From Diospyros lotus (taxonomy: Eukaryota; Streptophyta; Magnoliopsida; Ericales; Ebenaceae): a stretch of 64,000 nucleotides of DNA. This document shows, in pieces, positions 47,350-60,828 of this stretch (position 1 is the stretch's first letter; every line of letters starts with the position of its first letter). Position numbers and translations under genes: made by a program. The notes beneath the pieces are model-generated. The model was given only the letters and a program-made list of their open reading frames with translations. It was not told where the DNA came from and searched no databases. The stretch lies in the NCBI RefSeq assembly GCF_014633365.1, contig NC_068350.1, forward strand, positions 749,001 to 813,000, given 5' to 3'.

Positions 47350-48631
47350 GGCCAGAGACGACGGAGCTCTTCTTCAGAAGAAACAAACCCTCCACGCTTG
47401 GCACAAATATATATATATATATATATAATCCACGCATCTACATAAACAGAGAAAGCAATCGCCGGGGACTTGTGCAGAAGCAGTAGTGGCCGGCGCCTTT
47501 GGCGGCGGACGGGGGAAGCAGGGTTTAAGGTCCGTCGGTTTTAAAATTAAGTATCATTTTTATAAAATTTGTTAATTTTTATAATGTAAAATGACATTGT
47601 TGTCAATGATTATTTTTACCATTTAATTATATATTAAAAGGCCAAATGCATAAATTCATTCCTTTTAACTTTTACAATTTTTTTATCATAATACCCTCAA
47701 ATAATACTTTATTTGATTCTAAGTACATTCTGAATAATATAAAAATTATGTAATTATTATCATAAATATATAATAATTATTTAAAATATATAAAAACTTG
47801 TACAATAGAATAATTTATTTTATTTTATATATTATATATGTTGCAAAACACATTAACACTATATATTTTTTTTAGAGAATATATATTTATTATATCTTAT
47901 TTTTTAAGTTCAATTATTTATTATTAATTAATTTTATTATAATATATGTATTATAAAAAATATATTGATTAATTAAAAAGATTAAAATTAATAAAATTAG
48001 ATATTATAATCCATTATTTATGTGCATATTTTTTATTTAACTATTTTTTTTGAGTATTTTAATATCATGTTATGTTATAATCATTATTTTTAATTATTGT
48101 TATTTAAAAAAATTATAAAATAGAAAATATTTAAAAAATAAAATAGATGGAGTATATGTGTCGAAAATAAAATAAAATTAGTTTATACTCTAATTTGTAT
48201 GATATATAATAATAGTATTGTAAGTTGTAAACCTAGACTAGACTAGATTGTGCCATGTCAATTTGAATTGCAAATTCACAAAGCAATTTCAGCCTGCTGG
48301 AAGTTTGGAGCAGCTAGAGAGAGACTCATCGCCGCCGCCGCCGACCGCCGCTGCATCCTCAGCTCTCGTCAAGGTATGATTGTGCTATTTTGGGACTTTT
48401 TGCTTATCTGTGATATCTGCTATTTTGGAACTGGAGCCCGAGCCGAGCTCGGACTATGTTAGGCTCGACTCGAGCTCGAGCCTGAGCTCGTATTTGCCGA
48501 GCCGTCGATTGCAACACAGCAAGGTTTAGGGTTTCTTCTCGTTAATCACTCTCTCACACAAAGCAGCTGCTTCCTGCCACTCGCCAACTGCTGCAGTCTC
48601 TCTTGATTTTCTTACTAGTAGCTTGGAGGGC
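47350..48631. promoter_or_regulatory. Divergent DPH2-SAS10 intergenic and promoter region
   Basis: The start codons of DPH2 (47349, minus) and SAS10 (48632, plus) are 1,282 bp apart, head to head. An (AT)10 run at 47407-47426 lies about 60 bp upstream of the DPH2 ATG and could serve as its TATA region. The middle (47530-48240) is AT-rich with no visible gene. On the SAS10 side a GC-rich stretch with GCCGCC triplets (about 48325-48355) looks like 5' UTR. It is followed by a possible UTR intron: donor CAAG/GTATGA at about 48375 and acceptor CAACACAG near 48520. Confidence 0.5.
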
Positions 48632-51600
48632 ATGGGTAAAGAAGGCAAGAGGGGAAACAGAAACCCTTTCAAACGAAGAAAATCAACCCACCTTGAAGAT
48701 GTTTCTGTCGCAAACAGCATGATGGACGATGAAATCGATGCCTGTGAGACCCCCATCCCTCTGTATCAAAATTATTACATTTAACCTCAATTTTATTGTC
48801 CAATCATTGGTGAAATTTGTCTCTCTGGTTGTCCTAATGAAAATGTGGGTTTTCAGAATTTCTTCTTCGTGTAAATGCGTTTGTGAAACTGTTTTTGGGA
48901 AAATTTCATGAAAAAGTAGTTTATTCCAATAACAAAGTAATTAATCTTTCAAATGTCTTATTTGTGAGTGCTAAAATCGAAATTCTAGGAAGGCCCAATC
49001 AGTAACGTGGTTGGCTTTTAACTCTAAATTATTTTCTTGCCATCTTCTTCTCGGAGCATTAAGCAAGTAATGTGTTTTTGTGTCCAGTAAAGTGATACTC
49101 TATGGCTCCAAGACCCAAATTATGAAATAAGTAACCTAAATTATTTACTTACGGGTTTTAATTTATTTGTTGTGTGGTCACAGTTCACAATCAGAGAGAT
49201 ATTGTTCCTTTGGACATAAATGACGACGTGGAAGGATCAGACGAAGCTGATGAGCACCCTGTACTGGATTTCGAGGTTAGAGGCATCACTGTACCTTTGC
49301 TGTAAATTTTGCTGCTTCATATTGTATACTTCAAGAAATTTTCCTTTTTTTTATGGTTGGAAAAACTCATTCCTTGTGTTGCCGTGTATAGGATGCTAAT
49401 GATGACGAGGAAGACAATGAGAATGAAGATGATGACACTGAGGATGACACGCAGCTTACAGGCCTTGCTGCAAAAAGTGAGAACTGTACCTCATAATTTT
49501 TGGATTGTATTGTTCCATTGCTTTAGAATGTCCTTGTGCACTATTACTACAGATACTGGTTAAGTTTTTTGTTCTACATTGTTAAAATGCTGTTATGATA
49601 TTTGCAAGTTGAAAATTGTTTGTTCTTGAATGTTACCATGGATCTCGATATGCCAAATTGTTCATCGTGCTGTGTCCTTGAATGTGATTATGAAAACGAT
49701 ATGCTGCGTTTTTATATCTTTTCTTCTTCCTTTTTGTATTTTTTTCATAAATCTCTAAGGGAATGATATTACGTAACGTGTAGGTTGTAAACTTCAGCTA
49801 AGAATGCCTCTAGTTAATATGTTCTACTATCCACGGTGTTTCTCTTAACAACCATGATTTTCAAAGGCGTTACCTTGATGAGCTATGGAAAAATTTGGGA
49901 ATGGACTTCAGCATGAGATAATGTATTTTGGTATTATAACAAAGTCCAATTGCCTTCCCTAGGTTAGCAATTACACAATTATATGCAAGTTGAGGAAAAT
50001 TCAATTGAAATTTACAGAATATTACTACTGCTCAGCTTAAGTTCACTGCTTGAACAGCTTTACTTAATTTCTGTTGTTACATTATTTTCGGAGTTGCATT
50101 TTGGGTTGCATGATTATGTTGCTCTATTGATTTAGAAGCAACGTATTTTTCTTTTGCCTTCCTCCTTTCCTTTCTTGCCTTGATTCTTTTTTTCTTTTCT
50201 GTGGACTGTTTATTTAGTTTCTTGTTCATCTTTAGCAAGTATTTTTCCCCGTGGACTAATTAGTGTATTCTAACTGATTTCTAGTTGCAAGGCAACAAAA
50301 ATATTTAAAGTCTAAGATTGGCGGTGTTGAGGATGAAATGCAAGATGATGTTGAAGATGATGAAGAAAAAAAGGCAGTATGGGGTAGAAGAAAGAATATA
50401 TACTATAGTGCTGATAATGTGGATTATGAGGTGAGAAATTAGTCTGTAAATACAGTGTTCCATTTCTGTTGTTTTTTTCCCCCTGGTAAGTAATATGGTG
50501 TTTCATTTCATTTCCACTAAATAGTATGTTAAGCAAAAGTCAATATTCCTATAAAGCCGACTTCTCTATCTAGTTATGGACTTTTAAAACTTTTATAGTT
50601 TCCTTTGTGGGTTGAGAAATTAACTTTGTACTGAACTCAAGTATTTTTACATATATTTTACAGCTGCAATCAAGTGATGATGAGCTTCTTGCCGAGGAAG
50701 AGGCGGAGGTTATGAGATTACAGAAGGAGAGAGCCAAGTTATTAACAATGGAAGACTATGGCCTTGAAGATGTTAGTCTAGAAGAGAGTGATGGGGAGCC
50801 AACACTGGGGGTAGGGCTTCCATATCACCTTTATTTTTATTGGTTGCCTTATCCTCTTTCTCTAAGGAACTGAAATTTAGAACTGGAGATCGTGGGCCTG
50901 GAATGACTTTGACCTGAATTTATTTGGATAATGCAAACTGTGGTCAAATTCTACGTTATTGCAGGAATTTATGGGTAAAGGGAAATCAAAATCAAAAGCT
51001 TCACTAGATAAAAAGGCTCACATTGACCCTGACGTAGCTTACGAGAAAGTTGAGAAAGACTTGAATGCTTTGTCAAAGGAAGAACAGATGGATGTTGTGT
51101 ATAGGTGCGTATTTCTTTTCTGGTTTGAACTGTTAGGGTAAACTACCATACGTATTCTAATCCAATATTGAAAATTCTTGTTTACATGTAATTATTATAA
51201 TGTTCAAGTGACATGAACTTGAACAACTTTTGCTCAATGCTTATATATATTGGTCAAATAAAAGTAATAGGTGTGAAATTGAAAGAAGATGAGTGCCTGA
51301 AAGCCATTTTAAAACCAAATGAGTGGCACCACATTCTTAGAATGCAATTAAAATATGTTGATACCTAGGTAAGCCCTTTTCTTTTCTTTTCCTCCCTCTC
51401 TATCTCTCATCCTTTTTTGTTTTAGCAAGGATTTTCATAATTCTGTAGGTGGAAGCCAGGAATTTAAATGGCTCAACCAACAAAGTAGAAAGCTTTCTTG
51501 CTGTTTTTCAGCACCAACTTATGTCCCTGGTGGTTCATGACTTATCTTAATTGAAGTTAGAATGCTACATGACTACACTTTGTCTTTAAAGTGTAAAATC

Positions 51601-54600
51601 ATAAGCAGTCGGGGTAGGCATTATGTTTCAAGAGTGCTGGTGAAATTCTGAAGAACGGAACAATATAAGACTCTTGGAAATTTATCTTAAAAGAGGAAGG
51701 CTACCTTATATCAATTCAAAATTTCACCTTGCAACAACTAAGGTGAGGCGGTTTGAAGGAGAGAAAAAAAAATGGCTATTTTGCTTACAGGACAGTGTTT
51801 TAAATGGGAGATTAGATTTCAGAAATAAGAGCAAGCTCGACAGCGAAAGATTTTATGTTTTCAGAATTCTTATTTCAAGGTATTGTATTTTCCAATTAGT
51901 TAGGAGACTTTTACAGCTTAGTTTTATTTCCCAAGTCGTGCCTTTTGAGTTTCATGTCTTGTTTGGGAACCGTGCAAGGTACTGCGGTTTTTTCTTCCTC
52001 CATATTGTCTATGCTTCTTGGCCAACCAGACTATTATGATCTTAATAGGAAATGTGTCTAGGAGGCAGAAAGCAAATAGCATGCAAGCTGTGGCATAACA
52101 ACTATTACCAATTGTTTTTCTTTTTCCTTTCATTTCAAGGAGAATGTGAAGAAATTTACTCCAACATTTGATGGATCTGCATAAATCAGTTATAATTACT
52201 ATTATAAATCCTTTCTTGCCTTTTTGTTCTCAAAAATTGAAAACTTGTCCATTTTAGTTAAGGCTAGTGAATTCCTTTTATTAACAAATTACAAAGGGAA
52301 CTTCTAGCAATAATTTATGCTGTTGATGATAGGAAGTTGAAGGTTTGAGTTCATTTAAGGCATGGTTTTTTCTTCCTCCAACTTTCCATTTATTTTAGAG
52401 TAAATTACTGAAAAAATGCTGAAACTTTGGTTTTGTTTCAATTTTAAAACGAACTTTGAATCTTTTCAATAATACAAAGGCTTTATGTTTAGTTTCACTT
52501 CTTTACGTACATTCTATTCTAAATATATTTGTTTGGTTTATGTATGTATATGCATGCACATTTATGCATAAAATATAGTTTTCCCAACTCATTATCCACC
52601 TGGGTGTTTAATGGTACAACCAAATGGAGCATTACAGTAATATAAAATTGAAACTAAACACAAAGTTTAGTATACATTTGAAAAAATTGAAAGTTTGTTA
52701 TAAAGTTGAAACAAAAGCAAAGTTCAGTATCTTTTTGGTAATTTACCCTTTATTTCATCTATTTCCTATTCTCCATCTGTCTTTTGGGTTTTCTTGGAAT
52801 ATTGCCCAATATCCGTTCCGTTTCATGCTTAAGGCAAAAGCATTGGAGTCTTGAGTTTACTAGTTAAGCTCATACATGTATCATATCTTTCATACCCATA
52901 GGTAGTCAAATTTAACTTGCCATTGCTGTACCTATGGCCAGTAGTCCACCCTCTTCCACCTCTCAGCATTAATTATCTGAAGAGAATAGCAACTTGTCGG
53001 ATTTTGCGCTGCTTTCTTCTTCAGTCCTGTTTCTGTCACATTGGACAATTGATGCTTGCTATTTGATGAATTTATTTCTCCCCCTGGCCTTGGCATGAGA
53101 CTGACTGCTTGAAGTTTGGTTCTGGTAAACAAGCCTGCTGAGATAGTTCAATTTAATTATAGATAGATTAATTGCACATCTTCCGTAAATGGGATGATAG
53201 GACAAAAGTAGTCCTGCGCACAGATAATGTCACTCTCAGGGTACAGGATCAAGTTGTCAAATTTCTGTACGTTCTTTGATGTAAACAACTGAAATAAAAG
53301 TGTCCTCTATTTACTAAAAGGATTAATGAAAATTTTAAAGTGCAGATTTTGTCAATAATCTTATTTTTTAAGAACATTAAACAGCTATAGGACTTCATCC
53401 TTTTGTTAGAAGATCATACTCAACTGAAACTGCACCTTTTTACAGGGGTAGAATGAAGATAATTCTTCTTCCTTTCAATCTTTGGTTAGATTTTAGTTGC
53501 TAGAATATGGCCATATTTTTAGTGATTTAAATTCTTTAGTAACTGTTTGGGAACAAATTGAGAGAGTAGTTGTTGTAACAGGTTTGATTTGGTGTTTCAT
53601 ATGCTCTTAGATGCTGAGAGCAGACCCTGGATTGGAGTTCCTTCAACTCACTGCCAGTAGGTAGACAGTGAAGAAGAACCAGCTGTCAAAACATCTACTT
53701 GTTCTGCATTCATATTGATTTGGCTTTAGATCTTTACAATCATCTTACACAAATTCACATAGTCCACATGTATTTCTTCTTACATGATGAAGACTTTCTG
53801 GAAACTGCAAAAAGCCTCTTAATACTTTTTGAGGTCTTCAAAGTTGTCCTAGTTCTCAAAATATGGAGAGGCGGGGATCTTGAGTGGCTGCATTGTGTCA
53901 AACAAAGATGTGACAAGTTACATTGGATGTTTGTTTAAATATTTGTTTGCTAATTCAGTTCTGTGATTTGCAAGGCTGTGATATATGATATTTTCAAATA
54001 AATCTTGGAGGGAAAAAATGGAATTCAATTCACAAATTACAGATATCTTTTTTCCTTTCATTTTAATTTTTTTCATTCTGTAACAAATAGGAACTGATGT
54101 TACGTTTATAACTGTTATTCAATTTTGTTGTGCTATAGTTCTGCCCCAGAATTGGTTGGTTTGCTGTCAGAGCTGAATTATGCACTTGAAGAGCTTGAAA
54201 ACAAAGTTGATCCACTTATAAGCAAGGTATACTGTCCTGTGATTAGTCGTCAGGTCTAAATCATCTAGTATTTGCATATATCTGTGTGAAGGATGGCTTC
54301 AGATGCATGTCCCATTTGGCATTTGATGGGTCAGTGAAAACTTTCTATTGTTGGATTATTAGATCAAATGTACATTTCTTGTGCTTGTGTTTTAGATTAA
54401 GTGCACTTGAAAAATTTTCAGAATTTTAATTGATATTTGATTTCAGAGGATTATTTCAATTTACACAGTATTGAATACCAGACAAATAGGTTCTCATCCA
54501 CTGCACATGATTATGAGACTTTATTTCTCCTTTACAGTTTTGGATATGAATTTCCCTATAGGCATAAATTTGTTTGTCCCTCAGCATTTGGTGCTAATAA

Positions 54601-57339
54601 TTACTTTCATATTATTTAAAGGTTAGAGAAGGGGGAGATAAAAAGGCAGGTGGTATGGATTATTTGGAGGTGAAACGGCTCCTGCTGCTGGCATATTGCC
54701 AAGCTATTATCGCTTATCTTCTTCTCAAATCTGAAGGTTTCCCAGTTCGCAATCACCCTGTCATTGCTCGCCTTGTAGAGATAAAGAGCTTAGTGGACAA
54801 GGTAATTGTTCTTCTTAGCTGGCTTGAACAGCTGTCTACAATCTCTTATTAACTTGATGAAATGATTTTCATTGCCAATATAATGCTGCCGCTGAGTTTT
54901 CCAATAGGGACGAGTCTTAGTAGTAGTAGTGAGATTGATCCTTTGTGATTGGAAGGTCACTGGTTCAAGTGGTGGAAACAACCTTTCTGGCCAAAAAAAG
55001 GAGGGAAGGCCTCGTGTAGATAAGACACTCCCCTAACCCTCTCTGAGAAGCCTTGTGCACTGTGAATGCCCTTTAGTGAGTTTTTTATTGAGTAACATGA
55101 AATTTCTTTCAACCAACCTTGTGTAATTGGGAAGACCTTTTCTGGTGATGTTTGGATGATTGGCTCTACCACTGGCTGGGACATTGTACCTTCTTGTTTC
55201 CATGCACAACAGGCCTCTTGCTACAATCTTTGAATCATTTTTTATGTATGCAACCTTTTTTTAAATTTTAGCTTTGAAATTTTCTTTTGTAATATTTTGT
55301 TATTGCATATGGGGTAACAGAATGTGACCCATGCATTCCTTCATTTTAGTATAAAAAATGTTACATATCAGTTAATTAGAAAAAAATTGTGTATTGTCCC
55401 AATTCAACCTATTGTTATAGCATGCTGTTATCTCTACTACATAGGATTTTCTTTCAACCAAAATATCTGTAAAACAAAGAAAGGACCCTTCATGGGGGAA
55501 AATCCTGTGCAAAAACGAATGGGACTGACATGGCCACTCTACATAGGATTGCTAAAATGACAGTAGATTCATTCACCTTTCCTATATTTCCTTTCTTCTC
55601 ATAATTTTAGTAGCTGAGAAAAATGTTGATTTATCATGTCATTTTATGGTAAAATTGTGCCTAGTTATTGTTATTGTTAGATCAAAAAGTTATGCCCCCT
55701 AGCTCATGAAAGCACTGGTGACCAATTCTTCTCCTAATTAATACTGTCATTAGAAATTGGTTGTTATTGACAAACCTCATCTTTCTCATATGATCACACG
55801 TAACCGTGTCCTATCTTCCTTTTTTTCTTTACTTTTCCTTTTGTGCATTCATGAGTATGAGAAGATTACATGCTTCAAAGCAGTTCCTGCCATTTTATGT
55901 TCTAAATCTTAGAATTTACCTCTGGTTGCTTTGTGCTCCACTTTGCAGATGAAACAACTTGATGAAAATCTTCCATCTAAACTTGAGAATATGTTGAGCG
56001 GGAGAAATCAGACTGAAAATGTTGCACCAAAAACTGATTCTTCCATTCATTCGGTTTCATTTGAAAAGCTGGAAGCAACAATTCTGGTTAGTAGCTTGTG
56101 AATCTCTATTTTTCCTTGTAAATTATTTGTCTGGGGAGATTTTTTTAGTTGGAGATTAAATTCCGTTTCTTTTTTTATTTACACGCCATAAAATTACAGC
56201 CACATGAAGCAGGCCAGGTTTTAAAAGTGGATTCTATGAAGGATAATGAGAACAAAGAGAGAAAATGCAAGCATCTGGTGAGTCCTGTATGTTCAATCTG
56301 CAATGTGTCTAATTCTTTTGTTCCCCTTTTCTATTCATCCCACTCTCTTGCTTATCAATAAAATGGTTTCCAGCAGATATTGCAACAGCCATCACTATCT
56401 TCCTCTTCCTCCCTATAGTTTGTTTGCCATGATTTTCAGCATAATTTCCAAGCCATACAGGCTTCCTAAAAATGCTAACAGGATTGCTTCAGAAGCACCC
56501 GGGTATGGAAATGAATATGTAAACAAACATTGGATACGGTCATTTAAAAAAGATAAATGAATACAGATACATGGCAAGGACATAGTTATTAATACCATAT
56601 GATAATGATGCTTGGAAAGCAGTATCAAAATAAGTTTGCTCAATGCCATTTTGTACCAGCTTGCTTTGGTCTTACTAAGATTTTTCTAGTTGTCTTATTG
56701 GCTATTTGTGATTTTTATTTTTATTTTTTTTCCAAATTTTCTAATTTAAACTTGTGTTTTTAGCATATCAATTAGAAATTTAGCGTTTCAAGTCATAAAA
56801 AATGTTATGTATCATTATCTCTTTATATATATTTGCACTATATTCTGTATGTATAATTAAAATTTTGCTTCATTGGTTTTTTATATGGATTTGTATTATC
56901 AATGTGACTTTTAGAAGTCAATTGACGTTATGAATGCAATGCTATTGACCCTAACTTGATTAGGATATGATGTAGTTAATGATGATGAATTCTTATAATA
57001 AAACACACAGCTTAATCTTTATCAAAGACATCAAAATTTCTTCATTAGAATTAAAAAGTAACCACTTAATATAGAAAATTCTTAAACTATACATTAAATA
57101 ACAAATAAAAATTAGGATTACTGGAAGGATTTTAACTTGTATTTTGGATGTGTAAGTAATAAAGATGAGCTTTATGTCATTTTATGTATGTGCCTATATT
57201 TGTAATGGCATTGTTATGTTATTCTAAAATGATTCAATATTAAACAAATGAAAAATTCATAATATCATATTATGTAGATTAAGTTGTAGAAAATAACTAG
57301 CCAACACCTAGTGGGCTTATTGGCTTAAGGCTTGATATA

Positions 57340-57375
<36 letters not shown>

Positions 57376-59674
57376 GGTAGGAGTATGCAGATTACATAGG
57401 AGAAGGAATTCTATAGTTAATGAAATTATTTAATATTGATCCTTCAATCAAAGAGGATACTTGAGAAATGGAGAAATAACATTTTAGTGCCCATTTATGA
57501 GAACAAATGACACTATGGGGATTGTTGTCAGCTTCCTACTTTATTTTGTTTCTCCATGTTTACAGCCCAGCTATAAGCCATATAGGCTAACCCGGAGTTA
57601 ATAAAATGTTGCAGAATGATCAAGTTAGTAAAGAGAGTGCTGAAATGCTAAAAATAAGAGCTGCCCTTGAGGAAAAGTTGAAGCAGAAGGGTATTTTCAG
57701 TTCAATTGCATCGAAGCCCAATAGGGTGAACCCCGATAAGGTGCAATCTGATAGGGTTCAGAAACATCAAAAACCAATTAATAGGTATCACTTTGTGCCA
57801 GATCGCTGCAAAATTTTATATTTCTTTCCCGATCTAGGATTAATTCTGCAACTTGCAATGGACAGACAACTTGAAACATTAGATGATTTTGATGATGATG
57901 CTACTGAGCCAGAAAGAGGCACTCATGGGATGCGCAAGGGGAATGTTAGTTCACCTAAACTTTCCCAGCTTATAACACTTCACACTCAGAGGAATAAGCC
58001 AAAGGTACATGCCTTTCTGTCTTCTTGTACGCCTTTTGATAGTATTTGCTAGTCTATTTATAGCCTTAATATTTGACTTTGGCTTGCACATAATCAATTT
58101 ATTGCTCCCAGATTTGAAGCCTTACTGTTGTGAAATGTCGTCCAGTTTATAAGAACACAATAACTGTTTTCGTTATAATTTTCTAGTCTGGTTTGGGATC
58201 AAGCTTGTTTTCATGCAATCTTGTGATTTGAAACAAAGATCATATTTGTGTTTTGAAATGACCTTGGTAAGAGTTGATTGTGCTGGATATTTGAAACTGC
58301 TTATTATTCTTTGACAGTTTGGTAATGAGTGCTCGTCTGCCTAAGGTATTTAATGTTCTGTGCTCTTCTCCTTTAGGTTTAAGAGTTAGATCATATGCTA
58401 AATTCCAAAAATTGATTTAGATGGTGATTGCTCACAATAAATTTCTAGGAGGATCAGGACTTGCACAGGTTTGTCACGTTGCCATCTGCACCCCAGTGGT
58501 GAGACACAGGCACTTTGATCGCCTGATGTTTAAATTGGTTCTTGGACACCCTATGCAAACCTAGTACCTACTATTACTTTTGTTTGGCCTTGTGCCTTGT
58601 TTCTATACAACCTGTTGGTTGTCTCTGGTCAGGTGGCAAATGTTGTTCTTGTTCTTTGTTTTCTTATTTTCTATCTTGTAGATTTAATATAATTGATTCT
58701 AGAGGATCAGGCAGTTGATGGATTACAGCTCAAAATCTTATATTTATGAACCTCTGTGACAGGTCTTTTCTGGCGACTATGATGCACCTAAGCGGGATGA
58801 TATTGGAGAAAGGCGAAGGAAGCTTGAGCTCCGGGTTCTTGCAAGAGCTGGAATCAAGCCCACTGACGATGATGAAGATGAGCCCAGCAATATGCAGATG
58901 GGCAATGCCGAGGAACCATCATCCGAAGATGAGTTTTACCAAGAAGTGAAACAACAGCGGGCTGAAAGACTTGCTGCAAAAAGGGAGAAGTATTCAAGGT
59001 TTGTTGCTTTGGTTGTTTTAAAAATGCATGAGAATTATTCTAGCACAAGAACTCTAAGCATGTTTGCGGGCATGCAGTTGTATGAGCTTTCTTATTCTGC
59101 TCGGTTGAGAACACGTTGGTGTTCTCCTAGTTCCTTCCGATCATTTTTTTGACCCCAAAATTGCTTTGATTTTCAGACCCGTGGCAGTCCCATCTGTGCC
59201 CGAAGAAATCCCAGAAAATGGGAAGCGGCCAATTACTTATGAGGTAAGAAGCCCCGTGACTGGCAGCAAGCTTGCTTTGGTATATAATTTTCCAGCATTT
59301 ATATTAATACTGGAAGCCATATATTTTGGTGTTTACCACACTACTAGATGGAGAAGAATAGAGGACTGACTCGTTATCGCAAGAAGCTGACGAAGAATCC
59401 CAGGAAGAAATACAAGGTATTTAGTGCGAATAGTCAGCAACTTTTGTCTTTGTGATCGCATTTTCACATTATCATGTTACTCGCTCCATGATATTTGTTT
59501 TGCTGGCTCACTTCCAATTCTTTCGGTGCCTGCTGCATGCAGTTGAAGCACCAGAAAGCAGTGGTGCGACGAAAAGGGCAGGTGCGGGACATCAGGAGGC
59601 CTACTGGTTCGTATGGTGGGGAAGCCTCTGGCATTAATGCTGGAATCAGTAGAAGCATCAGATTCAAGTATTAA
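48632..59674 (+). CDS. SAS10: SAS10/UTP3 (THALLO-like) SSU-processome protein
   Basis: A nucleolar protein of the U3 small-subunit processome needed for 18S rRNA processing; the Arabidopsis member is THALLO. Exons: 48632-48743, 49184-49275, 49392-49476, 50285-50430, 50664-50810, 50965-51104, 54139-54226, 54622-54801, 55949-56086, 56200-56277, 57615-57784, 57866-58004, 58763-58998, 59177-59243, 59348-59416, 59543-59674. All are GT..AG with matching phases, 2,019 nt in total, 672 residues. The start MGKEGKRGNRNPFKRRK is basic, followed by long acidic runs (35-190). Residues about 241-325 form the Sas10/Utp3/C1D domain (APELVGLLSELNYALEEL, MDYLEVKRLLLLAYCQAI). The C-terminal Sas10 domain (about 595-672) has NRGLTRYRKKLTKNPRKKY and the basic tail GINAGISRSIRFKY. 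Intron 6 (3.0 kb) shows no element I recognise; a GT microsatellite lies in intron 10 (about 57341-57372). The gene looks intact. Confidence 0.95.
57341..57372. repeat. (GT)n microsatellite in SAS10 intron 10
   Basis: About 15 GT repeats lie between GATATATGC and AATGGTAG, in the intron between exons ending at 56277 and starting at 57615. Confidence 0.85.
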
Positions 59675-60828
59675 CGTAAAGTCCATTTGTTCCATATCCA
59701 TTACATTCAACTTTTCCGGGATACCCAGATGGGATATCTGTTTCAAATTTTGCCCCTTTTCCCCCCCTTCCATTAAAAGAAAAGAAAAACTAGGGTTTTA
59801 GGTGAGCCATTGCTTTTCGGTGTTTCAAAATATTTTCTTCTCTGAGGACGTTGAAAGTTACAGATTTTCCAGTGTTTAGAGAACCAGAAGACTATACCAG
59901 AAAAACCGAGAACTAGTCAACGAACCGATCTAGTTGGCAACAAAAAACCGGATGTTGCAATACTAGGGTTGTAAATAAGTGACTACTAGGAATGTCCAAA
60001 AACAAATGAAAACATAATAACCATTGCAGGGCAAGAACAAACTGATCTAGTGGCGATGGAATGTTTATGGGTTTGGGTGGATTCAAAAACTGGCAAACCG
60101 AGATGATTGGGTCAGTTGGGTCTTTTTTTTTTTTTTCTCTCTCTCTAATTTAATACAAATTTGGTCAAAACATTCGGGCCGTAGGCCAAACAAAACTGAT
60201 TAGGTTTGCAAATGACCCACGTAATTTGGTTGCATAAGATCATTTTTTGACTATGTTTTTAAAATGACTGCAAATCTTGAAACCGAAACCCAACCTGATT
60301 GTGTCCAGTTTCGATTAAGCTGGCTTGATTCGAAATTATAGACAAGATCATCACTCGGTTCGGTGCATACAAAGTTTGAACCAGCTCGAACTCAAGTCAA
60401 CAAACTCGAATGGTTGATGAACCAGGCAATTTGCTGAATGTTTTTTAACAAACTCGAATAATCCCAGTTCAGAATAGTGAGCTTCTTAGGGATTCTTTTG
60501 GTAAATAGTTGAAAAAAACAAAATTTTTATGTTTTTCAATTCATATTATAAAATTAGAAAATTAAAAATTCGAAGGAAACATTCATTCCCAGTAACAGGA
60601 GCCCCTAAGAAGCTCACCATTCCTAGCAAATCCAAACAGACCACAAAATCCTATGCTTTTCTAACAAAAATTCTCCTAAACCGACAATGATACCAACCCA
60701 ATAAGCTTTCTCTATTCAAGGGGCAGCATTAGTTAGAATTTAGAAACACTTGAATAGGACACAGTTTGGTTCTCCATTTTCAGCAGAGCCATGTTTTGCC
60801 AAAAACCAAGAAAAATGGGTTTTGAGCC
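59675..60828. other. Convergent intergenic region between SAS10 and mL43
   Basis: It holds the 3' UTRs of both genes. From about 59880 to 60480 it contains repeat-like sequence (ACTAGGGTTGTAAATAAG, GGTTTGGGTGG and CTCGAACTCAAG motifs) and a T/CT tract near 60127-60145. I could not define element ends. No further gene is seen. Confidence 0.4.

Noticed and set aside
51674..52039. 121-codon frame in SAS10 intron 6
   Set aside because: No recognisable domain, no codon or splice support, and it lies within an intron whose flanking exons join in phase.
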